Numbered from the stretch's first letter, positions 1-8,567 are shown. The stretch: 64,000 bases of DNA from Betaproteobacteria bacterium (GCA_016192825.1 JACPTK010000085.1:23903-87902), one strand, 5' to 3'. Notes: generated by a model not told the origin, from the letters alone. Made by a program: numbers and translations.

Positions 1-76
1 AGGAAACGCCGGACCTTCCTCTTGCCGTGACTCGCGGGCCGTGACTTGGCCCTCGAACCCGTGAGTCATGGACCCC

Positions 77-180
77 GAACCGGGGTCGGACCAGCGCAAC
101 GCGTTGATTGGGCAGCGAACAGACCCTGAAATCAGCTTGCAGAACGGCTTAGAGCCGCAGTTTCCTGGGCAAAACGCCCG
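77..180 (+). repeat. Dispersed REP-like repeat, copy 1
   Basis: This segment begins with the core gaaccggggtcggaccagcg and ends with ggcaaaacgcccg. It matches copy 2 at 8465-8567 over its whole length with substitutions and one length difference, and matches the first 50 bases of copy 3 at 26161-26210. It lies in the 5' spacer of the first Bug gene. Repeats of this kind (ccggggtc core, intergenic, non-coding) are typically REP/RAYT-type dispersed sequences, but no RAYT transposase is present in the window. Confidence 0.6.
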
Positions 181-341
181 GACCGCTCTTGCGGGTCGTG
201 GGTCGTTTCCGCGCGGCGCGGGGGAGTCTTCCTCCTACCCACTCCCTCTTTGCTTCCCGGTGACTTGGAGGGCCTTTTTGGTGGATACTGGGCACAGACG
301 GTCTCGAAACCGCTCGATAACGACATAGGAGGAGGAAGACA

Positions 342-1328
342 ATGGGAGCATTGCGCCGTAGTTCCATCCGGTTCGGTTTGCTAACCGCCGCCCTGGTGGC
401 GGCCACCGCCCTGCCCGCGCACGCGGCAGAGCGTTACCCGACGAAGCCGATACGCCTGATCGTGCCGTTCCCGCCGGGCGGCAGCACCGACTTCAATGCC
501 CGCGCGATCCAGGACAAGCTTTCGGACCTCCTCGGTCAGCAGCTCGTCATCGACAACCGCGCCGGCGCCTCGGGCCAGATCGGCACGAAAATCACCATGC
601 AAAGCGCGACCGACGGCTACACGCTGCTCCTGCACACCGTCGCGTTCGTCACCGGCCCGATCCTCTACAAGAACGCCGGCTACGATCCCCTGAAGGATTT
701 CATACCGGTTTCGCTGATCTCCAAGGTGCCGACGACGGTCTCGGTGAATCCGTCGATCCCGGTCCGCTCGGTGAAGGAGCTGCTGGAACTCGCGAAATCG
801 CGCCCCGGCCAGCTCAACTATGCCTCCGCGGGCATCGGCACCAACGCGCACATCACCGGCGAGCTGTTCAACCTGATGGGCCATACCGCTATCCGGGCGA
901 TTCACTACAAGGGCGGCGGCCCGGCGCTCGCCGCGGTGGTGAGCGGCGAAGTGCAGGTCGGCTTCTCCAATATTTCGCAGACCGCGCGCCTGGCCGAGGC
1001 GGGGCGTCTGCGCCCGCTGGCCGTCAGCAGCCTCAAGCGTTCATCCGCGCTTCCGAACCTGCCGACCGTCGCCGAGGCCGGACTGCCGGGATTCGAGATG
1101 GTGGCGTGGCACATCGTCGTGGCGCCCGCGGGCACGCCGGCGGCGATCATCAGGATGCTGAACGAGAAGATCCGGGCCACCCTGTCGGATCCCGTCGTTC
1201 TGCAGCGTTTCGACAAGGGCGGGATGGATCCCGTCCCCACCACGCCGAGCGAGACCACCGCCTACCTCAAGAACGAGCAGGTGAAATGGCGGCGGGTGAT
1301 CAAGGAGGGGAACATCCAGGCCCGGTGA
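342..1328 (+). CDS. Bug-family periplasmic solute-binding protein
   Basis: Encodes 328 residues of the tripartite tricarboxylate transporter (TTT) receptor family, which captures carboxylates in the periplasm. The N-terminus has an Arg-rich start, a hydrophobic stretch and an Ala-x-Ala site ending near residue 29. The mature protein opens with YPTKPIRLIVPFPPGG, followed by the acidic ligand-loop position (GGSTD), VIDNRAGASG, DGYT, and RPGQLNYASAGIGT then HYKGGGPAL, all family hallmarks. The start is fixed by an AGGAGGAGG ribosome-binding site a few bases upstream. It stands alone on the plus strand, with no TctA/TctB nearby. The ligand cannot be read from sequence. Confidence 0.95.
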   Translation: MGALRRSSIRFGLLTAALVAATALPAHAAERYPTKPIRLIVPFPPGGSTDFNARAIQDKLSDLLGQQLVIDNRAGASGQIGTKITMQSATDGYTLLLHTVAFVTGPILYKNAGYDPLKDFIPVSLISKVPTTVSVNPSIPVRSVKELLELAKSRPGQLNYASAGIGTNAHITGELFNLMGHTAIRAIHYKGGGPALAAVVSGEVQVGFSNISQTARLAEAGRLRPLAVSSLKRSSALPNLPTVAEAGLPGFEMVAWHIVVAPAGTPAAIIRMLNEKIRATLSDPVVLQRFDKGGMDPVPTTPSETTAYLKNEQVKWRRVIKEGNIQAR

Positions 1329-1371
1329 TCGACCCCGTGGGTCGATAAGGCGTGAATAGTGAATGGTGAAT

Positions 1372-1413
1372 GGAAGTAAGCCCCCGCGCGGCGCGCGGGG
1401 GCATCCTACTTCC
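1372..1413. terminator. Long GC hairpin after the first Bug gene
   Basis: The outer arms ggaagta/tacttcc enclose the perfect inner arms gcccccgcgc/gcgcgggggc around a 3-nt loop. It begins about 44 bases after the Bug stop codon. It could terminate transcription but lacks a T tract, so a REP-like structural repeat is equally possible. Short gtgaatg-type heptamers precede it. Confidence 0.45.
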
Positions 1414-1508
1414 GGGGCCGGGCCAGCGCCACGCGCCGATTGCGAAGAAAGTAAACCGGGGGCAGTTCAGTCTGTTCCGGATTTCCGTTCGAAACCGCTC
1501 AACGCGGC

Positions 1509-1930
1509 CTACAACATTCGCGGCATCAAGCCGGACCCGAAGACTTCCAGGGCAGCCGCCTCCAATATCTGGGCTTCCCAATTGAACCAGCGGCCGACAC
1601 TGTCCGGCGGATGCTTGTCCGCATTGCATAGCGCAGGGTCGGTCACCACGAGCAGCTTGCGGCAGGTGTTTGGCCGGAACTCATAGACCCGGCACGCACC
1701 ATCATCGCCAAGGAATATACAGGCCCTGTCGGCCGCCGGCTGTTGCCCCCAGGTGTCCACGGTGTGATGGCTCTGGCGTTCGAGGCGCGCCTTGTCCAAT
1801 TCCATGCCGGCCTCGCGCGCGATCTCGACCAGCAGCGCAGCCTCGTGCGGCCAAAGATCGCGCGCAGGTGCGCCTCTTTTCTCTCTTCGCGCGCCTTCTG
1901 GTTCGCGGTGGCCTTGAAACTGTCAGTCAT
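1509..1930 (-). pseudogene. YkgJ-type cysteine-cluster protein, frameshifted
   Basis: The downstream part in one frame (1805 to 1509) contains CIFLGDDGACRVYEFRPNTC, the typical C-terminal half of YkgJ/UPF0153 zinc- or iron-cluster proteins. The N-terminal part (from ATG at 1930, starting MTDSFKATANQK) lies in another frame. The frames join cleanly near 1844 if one base is restored (cgcacgag to cgccacgag), giving a continuous helix RHEAALLVEIAREAG. The usual N-terminal CxxCC half of the family is absent, so the gene is both frameshifted and probably truncated. A sequencing error is the alternative explanation for the frameshift alone. Confidence 0.6.
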
Positions 1931-2098
1931 GCCGAACCCATCGGTATCCCGGTGCAGCGTCCGCGAACTACGGGCGCGCCTTGGAGCCGCTTTCTTGACG
2001 GCCGTGACTCGTGACCGGGCCCGCGCAGCGCGCGGCAATCATCCTTCATCCTTTTGCCAGGGCCGGAGCGCCGCCCCCCCCGGGCCCAAGGGCAGACG

Positions 2099-2338
2099 CT
2101 ACCTGGATGCCGCCGGCGAGCCCAGCTTGTTCCAGGCCACTACGAACACGACGAGAAAAACGAGGTCCGCCCATGCCCACGGCACCCACATGAAGGAATG
2201 CCGGTGGTGATCTGGTAAAAGAACACAGTCCCCGCTGTAGGCAGTCGTCAGGCCGATGCCGTACAGTATCAGCTCCCGGTTCCTGACGGGATCGGTAGCA
2301 ACCCGGTAGAACATCGCGGCGAAAACGAGCAGCAGCAA
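2099..2338 (-). pseudogene. Small membrane-protein gene remnant cut by an IS5 element
   Basis: Directly after the transposase segment KIRWVVERTIA the reading frame becomes an unrelated hydrophobic sequence with a segment LLLLVFAAMFYRVA and a C-terminal segment MWVPWAWADLVFLVVFVVAW. Between them the frame reads DCVLLPDHHRHS, whereas the neighbouring frame gives VFFYQITTGIP, which fits a membrane protein better. Two compensating indels are therefore likely. It looks like the C-terminal two thirds of a conserved small membrane protein of unknown function whose 5' part was lost at the insertion junction near 2338. Confidence 0.5.
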
Positions 2339-3023
2339 CGCGATGGTGCGCTCCACGACCCAACGGATTTTGCCCAAGCCACTGCCATGAGGGGTGCGAG
2401 GCGAGCGATTTGGGTATCGATGCCATGCTCGGCCAGAAGCTCACGCAGGGGATCGGAGTCATAGGCGCGATCAGCCTGCACGAGCGCCAGTTTGCGTTTG
2501 GGCGCGCCGCGTTTACCCCCGATGGGGGGAACCGCCCGCACCAAGGGCAACAGTTGGGTCACGTCGTGGCGATTGGCGCCAGTGAGGATTATCGAAAGCG
2601 GGATACCTTGCGCATCCGTGAGAAGGTGGTGTTTGCTGCCCGCACGACGGCGATCGGTTGGGTTCGATCCACTTTTTTTCCCGCGCCCACCGCGCGTATG
2701 GAAGAGCTGTCGGCCACCGCCCGCGAGAAGTCCAGTTGCTTGGCCCCGCGCAGCTCCGAGAGCAGCACCCGGTGCAGCCGGCTCCATACCCCGCGACGCT
2801 GCCAGTGCTTCAGCCGGCGCCAGCAGGTCATCACCGAGCCGCACCCCATCTCCTTGGGCAGCATCTCCCACGGAATGCCCGACCTCAATACAAACAGGAT
2901 GCCCGTGAGCACCCGACGGTCCTCCAGCGGCAGGCGCCCCGCATATCGCTTGCGCCTTCGCTTCTTCGGCAACAATGGCTCGATACGTACCCATAATGCG
3001 TCTTCGATCAACGGCTTCGGCAT
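2339..3023 (-). mobile_element. IS5-family (IS427-like) transposase, 3'-truncated and decayed
   Basis: ORF A runs from ATG at 3023 to 2589 and carries the helix-turn-helix part (LPLEDRRVLTGILFVLRSG, then IPWEMLPKEMGCG). The catalytic part continues in a second frame (GSKHHLLTDAQGIPLSIILTG, then ANRHDVTQLLPLV and DRAYDSDPLRELL). The two frames meet at an A7 run (2679-2673 on the minus strand), the usual programmed-frameshift slip site in the IS427 group. A further, non-programmed frameshift precedes HGSGLGKIRWVVERTIA, after which the transposase stops abruptly at about 2339. The element has lost its 3' end and terminal repeat, so it is not expected to be active. Confidence 0.85.
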
Positions 3024-3213
3024 CCACGTCCCTCCGGAACAGGCGATGCCTCACCGTACCAAGACCTTCATCAACGTACAAGCGTCATTTTGATAGGCGC
3101 TCTAAAAAGATAAGATAAATGGTAATCTAACACGAGAAGTTTGGAGGGAGCGCCTCCCCCGATCGCCTGCCGTAGATGAACAAAAGGACAGCGCAAGCAA
3201 TCAAGGTGAAAAC

Positions 3214-4197
3214 GTGAGCACAATACTCTCAACAGGGGCTGTGATAGCCGTCGGTGCGCTCGTGCTGGCCGCACCGCTCAGCGCGGCAAACGTCGCCGAG
3301 ACCTACCCCAGCAAGCCAATTCGAGTCATCGTTGGACAAGGCCCGGGTGGGGCAACGGATCTCGTGGCGCGCGCACTGGCGCAGAAACTCTCCGAAAATC
3401 TTGGCCAGCCGATCGTGGTCGACAACCGCACCGGCGCAGCCGGCAGCATTGCCGCCACGTTGGCCGCGAGGGCGACGCCGGACGGCTACACCGCGCTGGT
3501 GGTTCCGCGCGCTTACGCCATTAGCCCGAGCCTCTACAAGAAGCTGCCGTACGATCCACTCAAGGACCTGCAGCCCGTCACACAAATCGCAGAGGCGCCC
3601 TCAATAGTGCTGGTGAATCCGAATGTTCCCGCGAGATCGGTGAAGGAACTGATCGAACTGGCGCGTGCAAAGCCTAAAGAGCTTAACTTCGGATCGGGAG
3701 GCGTAGGCAGCGCGTCGCATCTCGCGGCGGAGCTTTTTTTGAGCATGGCAGGAATTGAAATAGTGCACGTGCCATTCAAGGGCACGGGTCCCGCGCTCGC
3801 GGAGGCAGTGGCAGGTCGGGTGCAGCTTGTCATCGGCAGCATCGTTTCCGGTTTACCCCATGCCAGGAGCGGCCGGTTAAGAGCGCTCGCCGTCACCAGC
3901 ATCAAACGCTCGCCGATCTTGCCGGAGCTTCCGAGCGTTTCCGAGGCGGGCGTACCGGGCTACGTATATGGCAATTGGTACGGCATGCTGGTGCCGGCGG
4001 GAACCTCCAGGCGACTCGTGGTGGAGCTTCACCGTGAGACAGTGAAAGCGTTGAATGACGCCAAGCTCAAAGCGCTGCTTGCCGCCGACGGCGGTGAAGT
4101 TGTGGGCAGCACACCCGAGCAGTTTGGGGCTTTTCTCAGATCCGAAATGCTGCAATCCGAGAAGATCATCAAGAGCCGCGGGATTCATGTCAAATAA
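3214..4197 (+). CDS. Bug-family periplasmic solute-binding protein
   Basis: A 327-residue TTT receptor with a GTG start preceded by aagg about 8 bases upstream. The signal peptide is a hydrophobic stretch ending in LSAANVAE before YPSKPIRVIVGQGPGG. The ligand loop is GGATD, followed by VVDNRTGAAGS, DGYT, KPKELNFGSGGVGSASH and HVPFKGTGPAL. The IVGQ preceding the loop differs from the commoner IVPF. It is convergent with the selenoprotein cassette that follows (about 155 bases between stops). A functional link is possible but not shown. Confidence 0.95.
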   Translation: MSTILSTGAVIAVGALVLAAPLSAANVAETYPSKPIRVIVGQGPGGATDLVARALAQKLSENLGQPIVVDNRTGAAGSIAATLAARATPDGYTALVVPRAYAISPSLYKKLPYDPLKDLQPVTQIAEAPSIVLVNPNVPARSVKELIELARAKPKELNFGSGGVGSASHLAAELFLSMAGIEIVHVPFKGTGPALAEAVAGRVQLVIGSIVSGLPHARSGRLRALAVTSIKRSPILPELPSVSEAGVPGYVYGNWYGMLVPAGTSRRLVVELHRETVKALNDAKLKALLAADGGEVVGSTPEQFGAFLRSEMLQSEKIIKSRGIHVK

Positions 4198-4352
4198 CGT
4201 CAATCTCACACGACGGCGGCTCGAACTTCCCTTGTAGGAACGGGATTCCCGGCCGGTCGAAAGCAAGCAAACCTCCCAGCGGGGACTGGCTGGCAGAAAG
4301 GTTCTTTGCAGAATCGGGCCAACGAAGCGGAGCGAGCGCCGTGGCCCGTGGG

Positions 4353-5369
4353 TCAACTCCCATGAATTAAACGTGTCATCGGCAACCCCGCTCCGATGTA
4401 GACGTCCTGGGGACCGGGACCCCCGGCGACGATGATGAGTATCTCGTCGGGACTCTTCGAGCGCCACACCGTGTCAGCGTCACCGCGACCCGCCGCACGT
4501 TCTGCGGCGGCATACGCTTTTGCGAAGTAGGAGACGGGGAAGCGGGCGAGTTCCCACAGCCGCTCCTGAATATCACGCTTGCTAAGGCCGGCTTCATGCA
4601 GCGCCTGACTGTGATTGGCGCCGAGGAGCAACAGCACGCCGCCGCCACCGTACATGGGCGGCATGCTGGTTGCAATGTGACGCAGGATCTCATCGGGCCC
4701 TACCCCCTCGCCGCCAGAGAGATTGCAGAAGTTGGAGGCCCTGAAGACGGTGACGGTGCTTTGCCCGCGGGCAAACCCCCGGTCAACGTGGAATGGCATC
4801 CAGGGGCTCGCTTCTTCATTTTCCCCACAGATGTACGAGTAGCGTAACGGCGAGCCGAAGCTCGCCGCCGAATAAACGCCCGGCAGGGCTCCGCCAATAT
4901 TATTAAGAATGAGACGAATAGCGCGGCCAATCGTGGCGTTCGCGCGCCAGCCCGGGCCCAGGCAGCCGACACCGCAATTAATATCCAGCTTGCGCCGCAC
5001 CGGGCCGTTGATCAGCAGGAAAGGGGTCATGGCGTTAGTGCTGACCTGCATCGGCTCCAACGGGAACTGAGGATCGGTCAATCCTTCGACGGCGGCGATC
5101 ACGACCGGCATGTACTCCGGGCGGCAGCCCGCCATGATGGCGTTGACGGCAATCGCCTCGACCGTCGCCTCGCCCTTGCGCGGCGGGACAATTCCGATCA
5201 GCTCATCAGCACGGCGGCCCGAAGCGGCGATAAACTGCTGCACATCCTCCAAGGTGGCAGGGATGATGGGGAGGCCATCGGTCCAGCCCTGGTCATAGGC
5301 GTGTTCATAGGCCCGCGCCAGCAGTTCTCTCACCGACCCGGCTTCAAAGTCCACATAGGAATGCGTCAC
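4353..5369 (-). CDS. UGSC-selenoprotein partner protein, paralogue 1
   Basis: A 338-residue protein with a GTG start, lying 16 bases after the first UGSC selenoprotein gene and probably co-transcribed. I do not recognise a characterised family. It shares many motifs with the protein at 6688-7731: WTDGLPIIPAT near residue 29, IMAGCRPEYMPVVI, CLGPGWRANATIGR, RYSYICGENEEASPW and a C-terminal IIVAGGPGPQ. No signal peptide or membrane segment is evident, so it is probably cytoplasmic. Conserved Cys, Arg and Glu-Asn-Glu-Glu positions suggest an enzyme. The pairing with a UGSC gene occurs twice here, which implies a joint function, perhaps a two-subunit redox enzyme (inference). Confidence 0.8.
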   Translation of the reverse strand: MTHSYVDFEAGSVRELLARAYEHAYDQGWTDGLPIIPATLEDVQQFIAASGRRADELIGIVPPRKGEATVEAIAVNAIMAGCRPEYMPVVIAAVEGLTDPQFPLEPMQVSTNAMTPFLLINGPVRRKLDINCGVGCLGPGWRANATIGRAIRLILNNIGGALPGVYSAASFGSPLRYSYICGENEEASPWMPFHVDRGFARGQSTVTVFRASNFCNLSGGEGVGPDEILRHIATSMPPMYGGGGVLLLLGANHSQALHEAGLSKRDIQERLWELARFPVSYFAKAYAAAERAAGRGDADTVWRSKSPDEILIIVAGGPGPQDVYIGAGLPMTRLIHGS

Positions 5370-5385
5370 GGGCGGGACCTTTTTC

Positions 5386-6039
5386 TTAAACTGGTACCGA
5401 AGAGCGCACGATGCCCTCCGGATGGATTTGCCGCTTTGCCACGTCCTTGAGCCGGCGCTCTATCTCGGCGGGCGGCAGGGTAAGACCATCGATTATCATG
5501 GGCATCATCACTTCGACCCGTGCGCGAAGGGAGTCGGGATCGAGTCCCCGTACAGGGTTAGGCGTATCAACGATGACGACGTGTGGACACCCCTGCGTGG
5601 ACGCCATGCGCCGCCCGAATTGCGTAAAAGTGTCCGTGGTGATCATTACCGCGGGGATGCCACGTTGTTCCATGGCGGGCGTGACGTGGCTACACCACGT
5701 CGTGCAGGACCCTCAGTCGCCGCTGGCGACTATTACGACATCGGCGCGCCGCGCAAGATCGTCCAGCTGATCGCGCATGCCGTCGAGCAGTTTCCCCCCC
5801 TTGGTCATCGGCGCCACGTGCACAGGCGGTTCCATCACTACGCTCTTCACACGGCATTTTTCCTCAAGCAGCGCCCCGATAGTTTTTAGAAGGTGCACAG
5901 CGGCAGGGCGCCAGTTTGGTAGCAGTCCCACGACCTTACCCTCGAGGTTGGCGGGCCGGGGGGCGAGCGAAGCGCCAGCCGCTTTCTCGTCAAGATAAAC
6001 AGGTAGCGGAGAAAACATTCTCAATCTTAAGGAAGACAT
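5386..6039 (-). CDS. UGSC-family selenoprotein 1 (TGA = Sec109)
   Basis: Reading from ATG at 6039 (preceded by gaaagga) the frame meets one TGA at 5715-5713 and then runs on to 5386. Decoding TGA as selenocysteine gives 217 residues with VVIVASGD-U-GSCTTWC, exactly the U-G-S-C signature of the UGSC selenoprotein family first described from marine metagenomes. The N-terminal half (EGKVVGLLPNWRP, ADVVIVASGD) looks like a Rossmann-type alpha/beta domain with Sec109 after a buried strand. C112 and C116 could resolve a selenenylsulfide. A hairpin suited to bacterial SECIS follows at 5701-5683. No selA/B/C/D gene is present in the window. Confidence 0.88.
5683..5701 (-). promoter_or_regulatory. Putative bacterial SECIS hairpin of UGSC gene 1
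   Basis: Eleven bases after the in-frame TGA (5715-5713) the sequence forms a perfect 7-bp stem gacgtgg/ccacgtc with a 5-nt loop tgtag. The apical loop starts 18 bases after TGA and has G in its second position, as described for bacterial SECIS elements. The geometry (11-nt spacer, 7-bp stem, 5-nt loop) is identical to the second gene although the stem sequences differ. Confidence 0.75.
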
Positions 6040-6129
6040 AACACATTCCTTTCTCGGAAAAGTTCTGGCGTTTGCTTTAACAAAGCTACCACAAGAAGAA
6101 AACAAGCGGGCAAAAGCTTTCTTCCTCCT

Positions 6130-6654
6130 TCAATTCGATTGCGTCAGCTGTCTGACGATTTCATCCGTATGCCCGAGGGTGATCCTGCTCAGGTCTTCCT
6201 TGCTCAGGTAATTAATCGGATGTGGCAACTCGATGCACGCGTGTCCGGCCATGCCCTTGCCCCGGTACTGGTGCTCGAGCGCGTTGCGGAAGGCAGAAGT
6301 GATGACGATGGTCGTCGGAATGCCGCGCTTTTCCAGCTCAACGGAAGTGTGCACACTGCACACTGTGCAGGAACCTCACGCGCCGACGGCGCAGATCACG
6401 ATGTCGCACTTTCGGGCCATCTCCTCTATGGTTTCCATTGGAGCCGGCTTCGAATAATGAATCCCCCGGAAATTTAGCGTCTCCTTCACGCCATGGCGAT
6501 GCTTAAGCTCCGCGCCCACCGCTTCGAGAATGATGTCGGCCTGTTCCTTGGTATTGTCGTAGAGACCGATGACCTTCCCGGCCAAGCTGCGCGGCCGCGG
6601 GGCCGGGGATATGTTCGTGGCCGCGCTCACGGATGGATCATAGAACGTGCTCAT
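6130..6654 (-). CDS. UGSC-family selenoprotein 2 (TGA = Sec93)
   Basis: The frame from ATG at 6654 crosses a single TGA at 6378-6376 and ends at 6130, giving 174 residues when TGA is selenocysteine. The site reads IVICAVGA-U-GSCTVC, matching the UGSC family, and the sequence downstream (ELEKRGIPTTIVITSAF) aligns with the same region of selenoprotein 1 (AMEQRGIPAVMITTDTF). It is shorter and lacks the extended N-terminus of paralogue 1. C96 and C99 are candidate resolving cysteines. It lies about 33 bases after partner paralogue 2 and 90 bases before selenoprotein 1. Confidence 0.88.
6346..6364 (-). promoter_or_regulatory. Putative bacterial SECIS hairpin of UGSC gene 2
   Basis: Eleven bases after TGA (6378-6376) lies a perfect 7-bp stem agtgtgc/gcacact with a 5-nt loop agtgt. 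The loop has G in position 2 and starts 18 bases after TGA. Spacer, stem and loop lengths equal those of the hairpin at 5701-5683, while the stem bases differ, so the structure rather than the sequence is conserved. Confidence 0.75.
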
Positions 6655-6687
6655 GGCTCTCGCCTCGCTATCCAGTTAGGGTTGGGA

Positions 6688-7731
6688 TCACACTTCATAA
6701 GCGATGGATACACCGCGCGTTGTTTCGTTCCAGCCATGCATTACCGCCGTGGAGGTGCCCGGTCTTCCGCCGGCGACTATGAGAAAGAGCCGGCTAGGCT
6801 CTTGTATCGTCGGCACCCAGCAGTTGTCATCGTAGGGGTCGACCTTGGTGACGTAGCGGTTCAGTCGTTCGATGCGCCACAGCCCGCCCTGCTTGAGTTC
6901 ACCGACTCGCTTTCCGGCTTTCTCGCGAAGCAGCTGATGGACCTCCGCTTTCGACATCCCCGCCTTGGCATAGTTGTCCGCGATACCCGGGGCAAGCGCC
7001 ACCACCATGTCCGTCGCCCGCCACGCGTTCATGCCTCCCATGTTAGCCATGCAGTCCGTGGTAGCGAGATGCAGGCGCTGCGGGTCGTCGTTAGTGTCGT
7101 CGTGCGCAAGTTGCGGGTTGTCGCATTGCACGGCCGTGACGACGTCCTGCTCCGCCCGAAACCCGCGGTCGACCGAAAGCGGCTTCCACGGGCTGTCCTC
7201 CTCGTTTTCGCGGATGCAGTACGAGTAGCGTGCCGGAGCGCCGAAGCAGCTGAATGACGCGCTGGAATAGCCGCCCCCGACGTTGTAAAGGATCAGGCGC
7301 ACGCTGCGGCCGATGGTTGCGTTGGCACGGTGGCCCGGGCCGAAACACCCGCGCGCGCCGTTGATCCCGATCTTCCGCGCATACGGGCCGTTGAAAATCA
7401 ACAGCGGCGCCACGCCATGTAAGGTGGTTTGCACGCCCTGCATGTTGAGTTTCTCGTCGAGAATCGCCTGCATGCCCCCAATGATGACCGGCATGTACTC
7501 CGGCCGCGCCCCCGCCATGACTGCGTGCTCGGCGACCCGGCGCACCGTCAGCGGCTCCGAATTGGGCGGCACGAGCCCGAGTTCCTCATTGGGGTCACGC
7601 CGCGTACCCTTCAGCATGGCGGCCACGAGCTCGGCCGTTGGGGGCACGACAGGCAGGCCGTCCGCCCACGGCTTCGAGTAAAAATACTCGATGGCGTCGT
7701 ATACCGAACCCGTCAATCCGCCGAGCGGCAT
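6688..7731 (-). CDS. UGSC-selenoprotein partner protein, paralogue 2
   Basis: A 347-residue protein from ATG at 7731, chosen because ggggagagag lies just upstream; an in-frame start at 7767 lacks such a site. It is paralogous to the protein at 4353-5369: WADGLPVVPPT, VMAGARPEYMPVII, CFGPGHRANATIGR, RYSYCIRENEEDSPW and FLIVAGGRPGTST. It probably begins the four-gene unit, followed by UGSC selenoproteins 2 and 1 and then partner 1. No signal peptide is seen. The function is unknown; the conserved Cys-x-Gly-Pro-Gly motif and the Arg-Tyr-Ser-Tyr motif are candidate active-site elements (inference). Confidence 0.8.
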   Translation of the reverse strand: MPLGGLTGSVYDAIEYFYSKPWADGLPVVPPTAELVAAMLKGTRRDPNEELGLVPPNSEPLTVRRVAEHAVMAGARPEYMPVIIGGMQAILDEKLNMQGVQTTLHGVAPLLIFNGPYARKIGINGARGCFGPGHRANATIGRSVRLILYNVGGGYSSASFSCFGAPARYSYCIRENEEDSPWKPLSVDRGFRAEQDVVTAVQCDNPQLAHDDTNDDPQRLHLATTDCMANMGGMNAWRATDMVVALAPGIADNYAKAGMSKAEVHQLLREKAGKRVGELKQGGLWRIERLNRYVTKVDPYDDNCWVPTIQEPSRLFLIVAGGRPGTSTAVMHGWNETTRGVSIAYEV

Positions 7732-7829
7732 CACTCTCTCCCCTGTTTCAGCCGTCAATATCAGCATCGGAAGTGAAGTTCATCACGATAGTACAAGGGG
7801 TCAGGTCCCGCCTCTTGCCCACCTCCAGC

Positions 7830-8096
7830 TCATGCCACCAGCTTGATTCCCCGCCGCGCTTCTTCCAGGTCGTAGTCGGCCTGCAGTCCCATCCAGAACT
7901 GCTCCGAAGTGCCGAAATGCTTCGCAAGCCGGATCGCGGTATCGGCGGTGATGCCGCGTTTGCCGAGCACGATCTCGTTGATGCGCCGCGGCGGCACGCC
8001 GATCACGCGCGCGATGGCGTTCTGGCTGAGATCCATCGGCTTGAGGAATTCCTCGAGCAGGACCTTGCCGGGGTGGATGTTACGCAGTCGTTTCAT
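7830..8096 (-). CDS. higA: HigA-type antitoxin, XRE helix-turn-helix
   Basis: An 88-residue protein opening with [20 protein letters not shown], the usual start of HigA/VapI antitoxins, followed by an HTH ([21 protein letters not shown]) and the conserved [19 protein letters not shown] segment. It normally binds and neutralises HigB and represses the operon. It follows the toxin gene by about 9 bases, the typical toxin-first order of higBA. The antitoxin is intact although its toxin is interrupted. Confidence 0.9.
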   Translation of the reverse strand: MKRLRNIHPGKVLLEEFLKPMDLSQNAIARVIGVPPRRINEIVLGKRGITADTAIRLAKHFGTSEQFWMGLQADYDLEEARRGIKLVA

Positions 8097-8105
8097 TCCG
8101 GTTCC

Positions 8106-8387
8106 TCAATGATAGTCAACGATTTCCACTTCGCTTGCCTGACCATTCGCGAAACGGAAGCGGATTTGCCACTGGTCGTTGATGCGAATGCAGTACTGCC
8201 CCGCCCGGCCGCCCTTCAGCGCTTCAAGCCGGTTGGCCGGCGGCACACGCAAATCGGCACTCACCCGCGCGTTATTGATCATCCGCAACTTGCGCCGGGC
8301 GATTTGCTGGATCTATTGCGGCAAGTGGCGCGAGAATTCGCCGTGCCAGATACGCTCCGTCTCGCGGTCCCCGAAGCTGGAAATCAC
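8106..8387 (-). pseudogene. higB: HigB-type toxin with an in-frame amber codon
   Basis: From GTG at 8387 the frame encodes ISSFGDRETERIWHGE and FSRHLPQ, meets TAG at 8315-8313, then continues IQQIARRKLRMINNA through RLEALKGGRAGQYCIRINDQ to EIVDYH. The two halves together give a full-length (about 93-residue) HigB RelE-fold mRNA interferase. Only one base separates TAG from a sense codon such as GAG or CAG. The toxin is therefore probably inactive unless amber is suppressed. The fragment after the stop could restart at TTG 8288 but would lack the N-terminal helices. Confidence 0.8.
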
Positions 8388-8464
8388 ATGCCGATTATAA
8401 CGCTTCCCGTTATAGAAGGGAAGCCGCTATGGCCGAGCCCCCTAACCCCCGCGATTGCGCTACC

Positions 8465-8567
8465 GAACCGGGGTCGGACCAACGCAACGCATTGAAGAAA
8501 ATATCGAAGCCCCGTATTAGGGCCGCCGAAGAGGCTTAGAGCCGCATTTTTCGGGGCAAAACGCCCG
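8465..8567 (+). repeat. Dispersed REP-like repeat, copy 2
   Basis: This copy starts gaaccggggtcggaccaacg and ends tcggggcaaaacgcccg. It matches copy 1 (77-180) along its length and copy 3 (26161-26210) over its first 50 bases. It lies between higBA and the molybdoenzyme operon. Confidence 0.6.

Noticed and set aside
8313..8315. The amber codon in higB as a pyrrolysine codon
   Set aside because: No pyl genes or related methyltransferase context are visible and HigB has no pyrrolysine-dependent chemistry.
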